The notes under the pieces: generated by a model | What the model was told of the DNA's origin: nothing | Databases searched by the model: none | The model's input: the letters and a program-made list of their open reading frames with translations, nothing else | Program-made: the position numbers and the translations under genes | Assembly (NCBI GenBank): GCA_015485035.1 | Contig: WFUI01000189.1 | Span: 1-5,476 of the forward strand | From: Mariprofundus sp. | GTDB lineage: Bacteria > Pseudomonadota > Zetaproteobacteria > Mariprofundales > Mariprofundaceae | Length of the DNA stretch: 5,476 bases | Direction: 5' to 3' | Shown here: positions 4,661 to 5,476 of the stretch, one piece after another | Layout of the letters: every line of letters begins with the position of its first letter | Position numbering within the stretch: position 1 is the first letter of the stretch

Positions 4661-5476
4661 TTATCGCGTGTATGCGACTTCAACAGGCTGACGGCCTACA
4701 GGTACAATAGAACCTTCACGGGCAGTCATAATCATGTTGTACAGCCAGATAATGTTACCAAAGAAAACCATGGTACCACCCAGCCAGCGTACGATCATGT
4801 ATGGATGCTCGGCAATTACCACGTCTACATACGGTACTTCGTAGATCTTGGCAGCGCCCTGAATCAGTCCGGAAATCGTCATGGACGTCCAGTACAGGGA
4901 GAAGCCGATCAGCAACATCCAGAAGTGGAAGTTCGCCAGTGAAGCTGAGTACAGTTTACGACGCAACAGCACCTGCATACCGTAGTACACCGCAGCAGCT
5001 TCAGCGAATGTCGAGAAGCCCAGCAACGCCAGATGGGCATGCGCCACAATCCAGCCTGTACCGTGGATATACCAGTTGATAGCTCTTGTCTGCTGGAAAC
5101 CACCCTGCATATTCAGCGGAATCGCCAGTAGCACGCCGGTAATGGTGAATTTGATCTCAATATTGGAGACAAACAGCGACCACTTGCCCTGCATGGTGAG
5201 CAGGATGTTACATACGTATGCAACAGCAGGAACCAGAATAAGCACGCCTTCCACTGATGCAAAAGACTTCAGCCATTCTGGCAACGGAGAGCTCATCAGG
5301 TGATGCGCAGCCGGTGTGGAGTAGAACACCACGATAGACCAGAAATGCAGATGTCCCACACGATGCGAATACAGCGGATTACCGGTGATTTTCGGCACAA
5401 TATAGTAAGTAATCGCAGCGGCAACCGGGGTAATCAGCAGACCAAGAATATTATGAGCAAACCACCAGGTCCTATA
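4661..5476 (-). CDS. ccoN: CcoN, catalytic subunit I of cbb3-type cytochrome c oxidase (C-terminal 271 residues, 5' end outside window)
   Basis: This is the oxygen-reducing haem-copper subunit of the inner membrane. The frame stays open to the window edge, so the gene is cut at its 5' end; a GTG at 5398 is internal, not the start. Numbering from the edge, H8 (in WWFAHN), H58 and H59 (AAHHL) fit the three CuB ligands. Y52, six residues before the His pair, fits the cross-linking tyrosine of cbb3 enzymes. H146 and H148 (AHAH) fit the haem b3 and low-spin haem b ligands. The spacings H8-Y52 (44), H8-H58 (50) and H8-H146 (138) equal those I recall for Pseudomonas stutzeri CcoN (H207, Y251, H257, H345). 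About seven hydrophobic helices follow, including an ISGLIQG segment typical of CcoN. Oddities: helix X reads HGTGW where usual CcoN has HYTDW, and Q124 stands where a conserved Glu is expected. The C-terminus has about the usual length. The next gene, ccoO, starts 66 bases downstream. Confidence 0.93.
   Translation of the reverse strand, partial: YRTWWFAHNILGLLITPVAAAITYYIVPKITGNPLYSHRVGHLHFWSIVVFYSTPAAHHLMSSPLPEWLKSFASVEGVLILVPAVAYVCNILLTMQGKWSLFVSNIEIKFTITGVLLAIPLNMQGGFQQTRAINWYIHGTGWIVAHAHLALLGFSTFAEAAAVYYGMQVLLRRKLYSASLANFHFWMLLIGFSLYWTSMTISGLIQGAAKIYEVPYVDVVIAEHPYMIVRWLGGTMVFFGNIIWLYNMIMTAREGSIVPVGRQPVEVAYTR

Noticed and set aside
4661..5398. GTG at 5398 as start of a separate 245-residue protein
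   Set aside because: The frame continues upstream to the window edge and encodes the WWFAHN segment with a CuB ligand, so this is the middle of ccoN.
4661..5476. Nitric oxide reductase NorB instead of CcoN, because of the HGT...AHAH motif
   Set aside because: The helix after WWFAHN has no glutamate of the NorB metal site, the cross-linking tyrosine is present six residues before the His pair, and the next gene is a clear CcoO.

Overview
All genes in this window lie on the minus strand and are packed head to tail with gaps of 0 to 67 bases. I read it as most of a gene cluster for an atypical cbb3-type (C-family) haem-copper oxygen reductase. The membrane-bound cytochrome chemistry, the Shine-Dalgarno signals and the moderate base composition suggest a Gram-negative, respiring proteobacterium. 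A chemolithotroph, for example a microaerophilic iron or sulfur oxidiser of the Zetaproteobacteria type, is a guess from the gene set, not something the sequence proves.

In order of transcription (high to low coordinates), the first block is: the C-terminal 271 residues of CcoN (4661 to the window edge), with the copper and haem ligands and the cross-linking tyrosine in place; CcoO (3659-4594), a membrane-anchored monohaem cytochrome with a large extra periplasmic segment; a 217-residue protein (2991-3644) that resembles the membrane part of CcoP but has no haem-binding motif; and a 44-residue single-span protein in the CcoQ position (2846-2980). A UUCG-loop hairpin sits between ccoN and ccoO. 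A good rho-independent terminator (2782-2810) closes this block.

The second block continues in the same direction: a 105-residue membrane protein of unknown function (2434-2751); a CcoS-like assembly protein (2130-2402); a membrane-anchored monohaem cytochrome c (1633-2127); an unrecognised four-helix membrane protein (1115-1633); and a membrane-anchored, periplasmic SUMF1/formylglycine-generating-enzyme-fold protein that lacks the catalytic cysteines (18-1103). A strong ribosome binding site at 24-29 shows that one more gene starts at base 15 and leaves the window.

Working model (inference): CcoN is the oxygen-reducing subunit and CcoO passes electrons to it. The dihaem CcoP of textbook cbb3 enzymes is apparently replaced by a haem-free CcoP-like scaffold plus a separately encoded monohaem cytochrome. 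CcoS would help to insert cofactors. The two unknown membrane proteins and the SUMF1-like protein would be accessory subunits or assembly factors. The most unusual points are the haem-less CcoP remnant, the roughly 115-residue CcoO insertion, a Glu-to-Gln change at a normally conserved CcoN position, and the conserved-looking accessory set. There is no gene-free stretch longer than about 100 bases.
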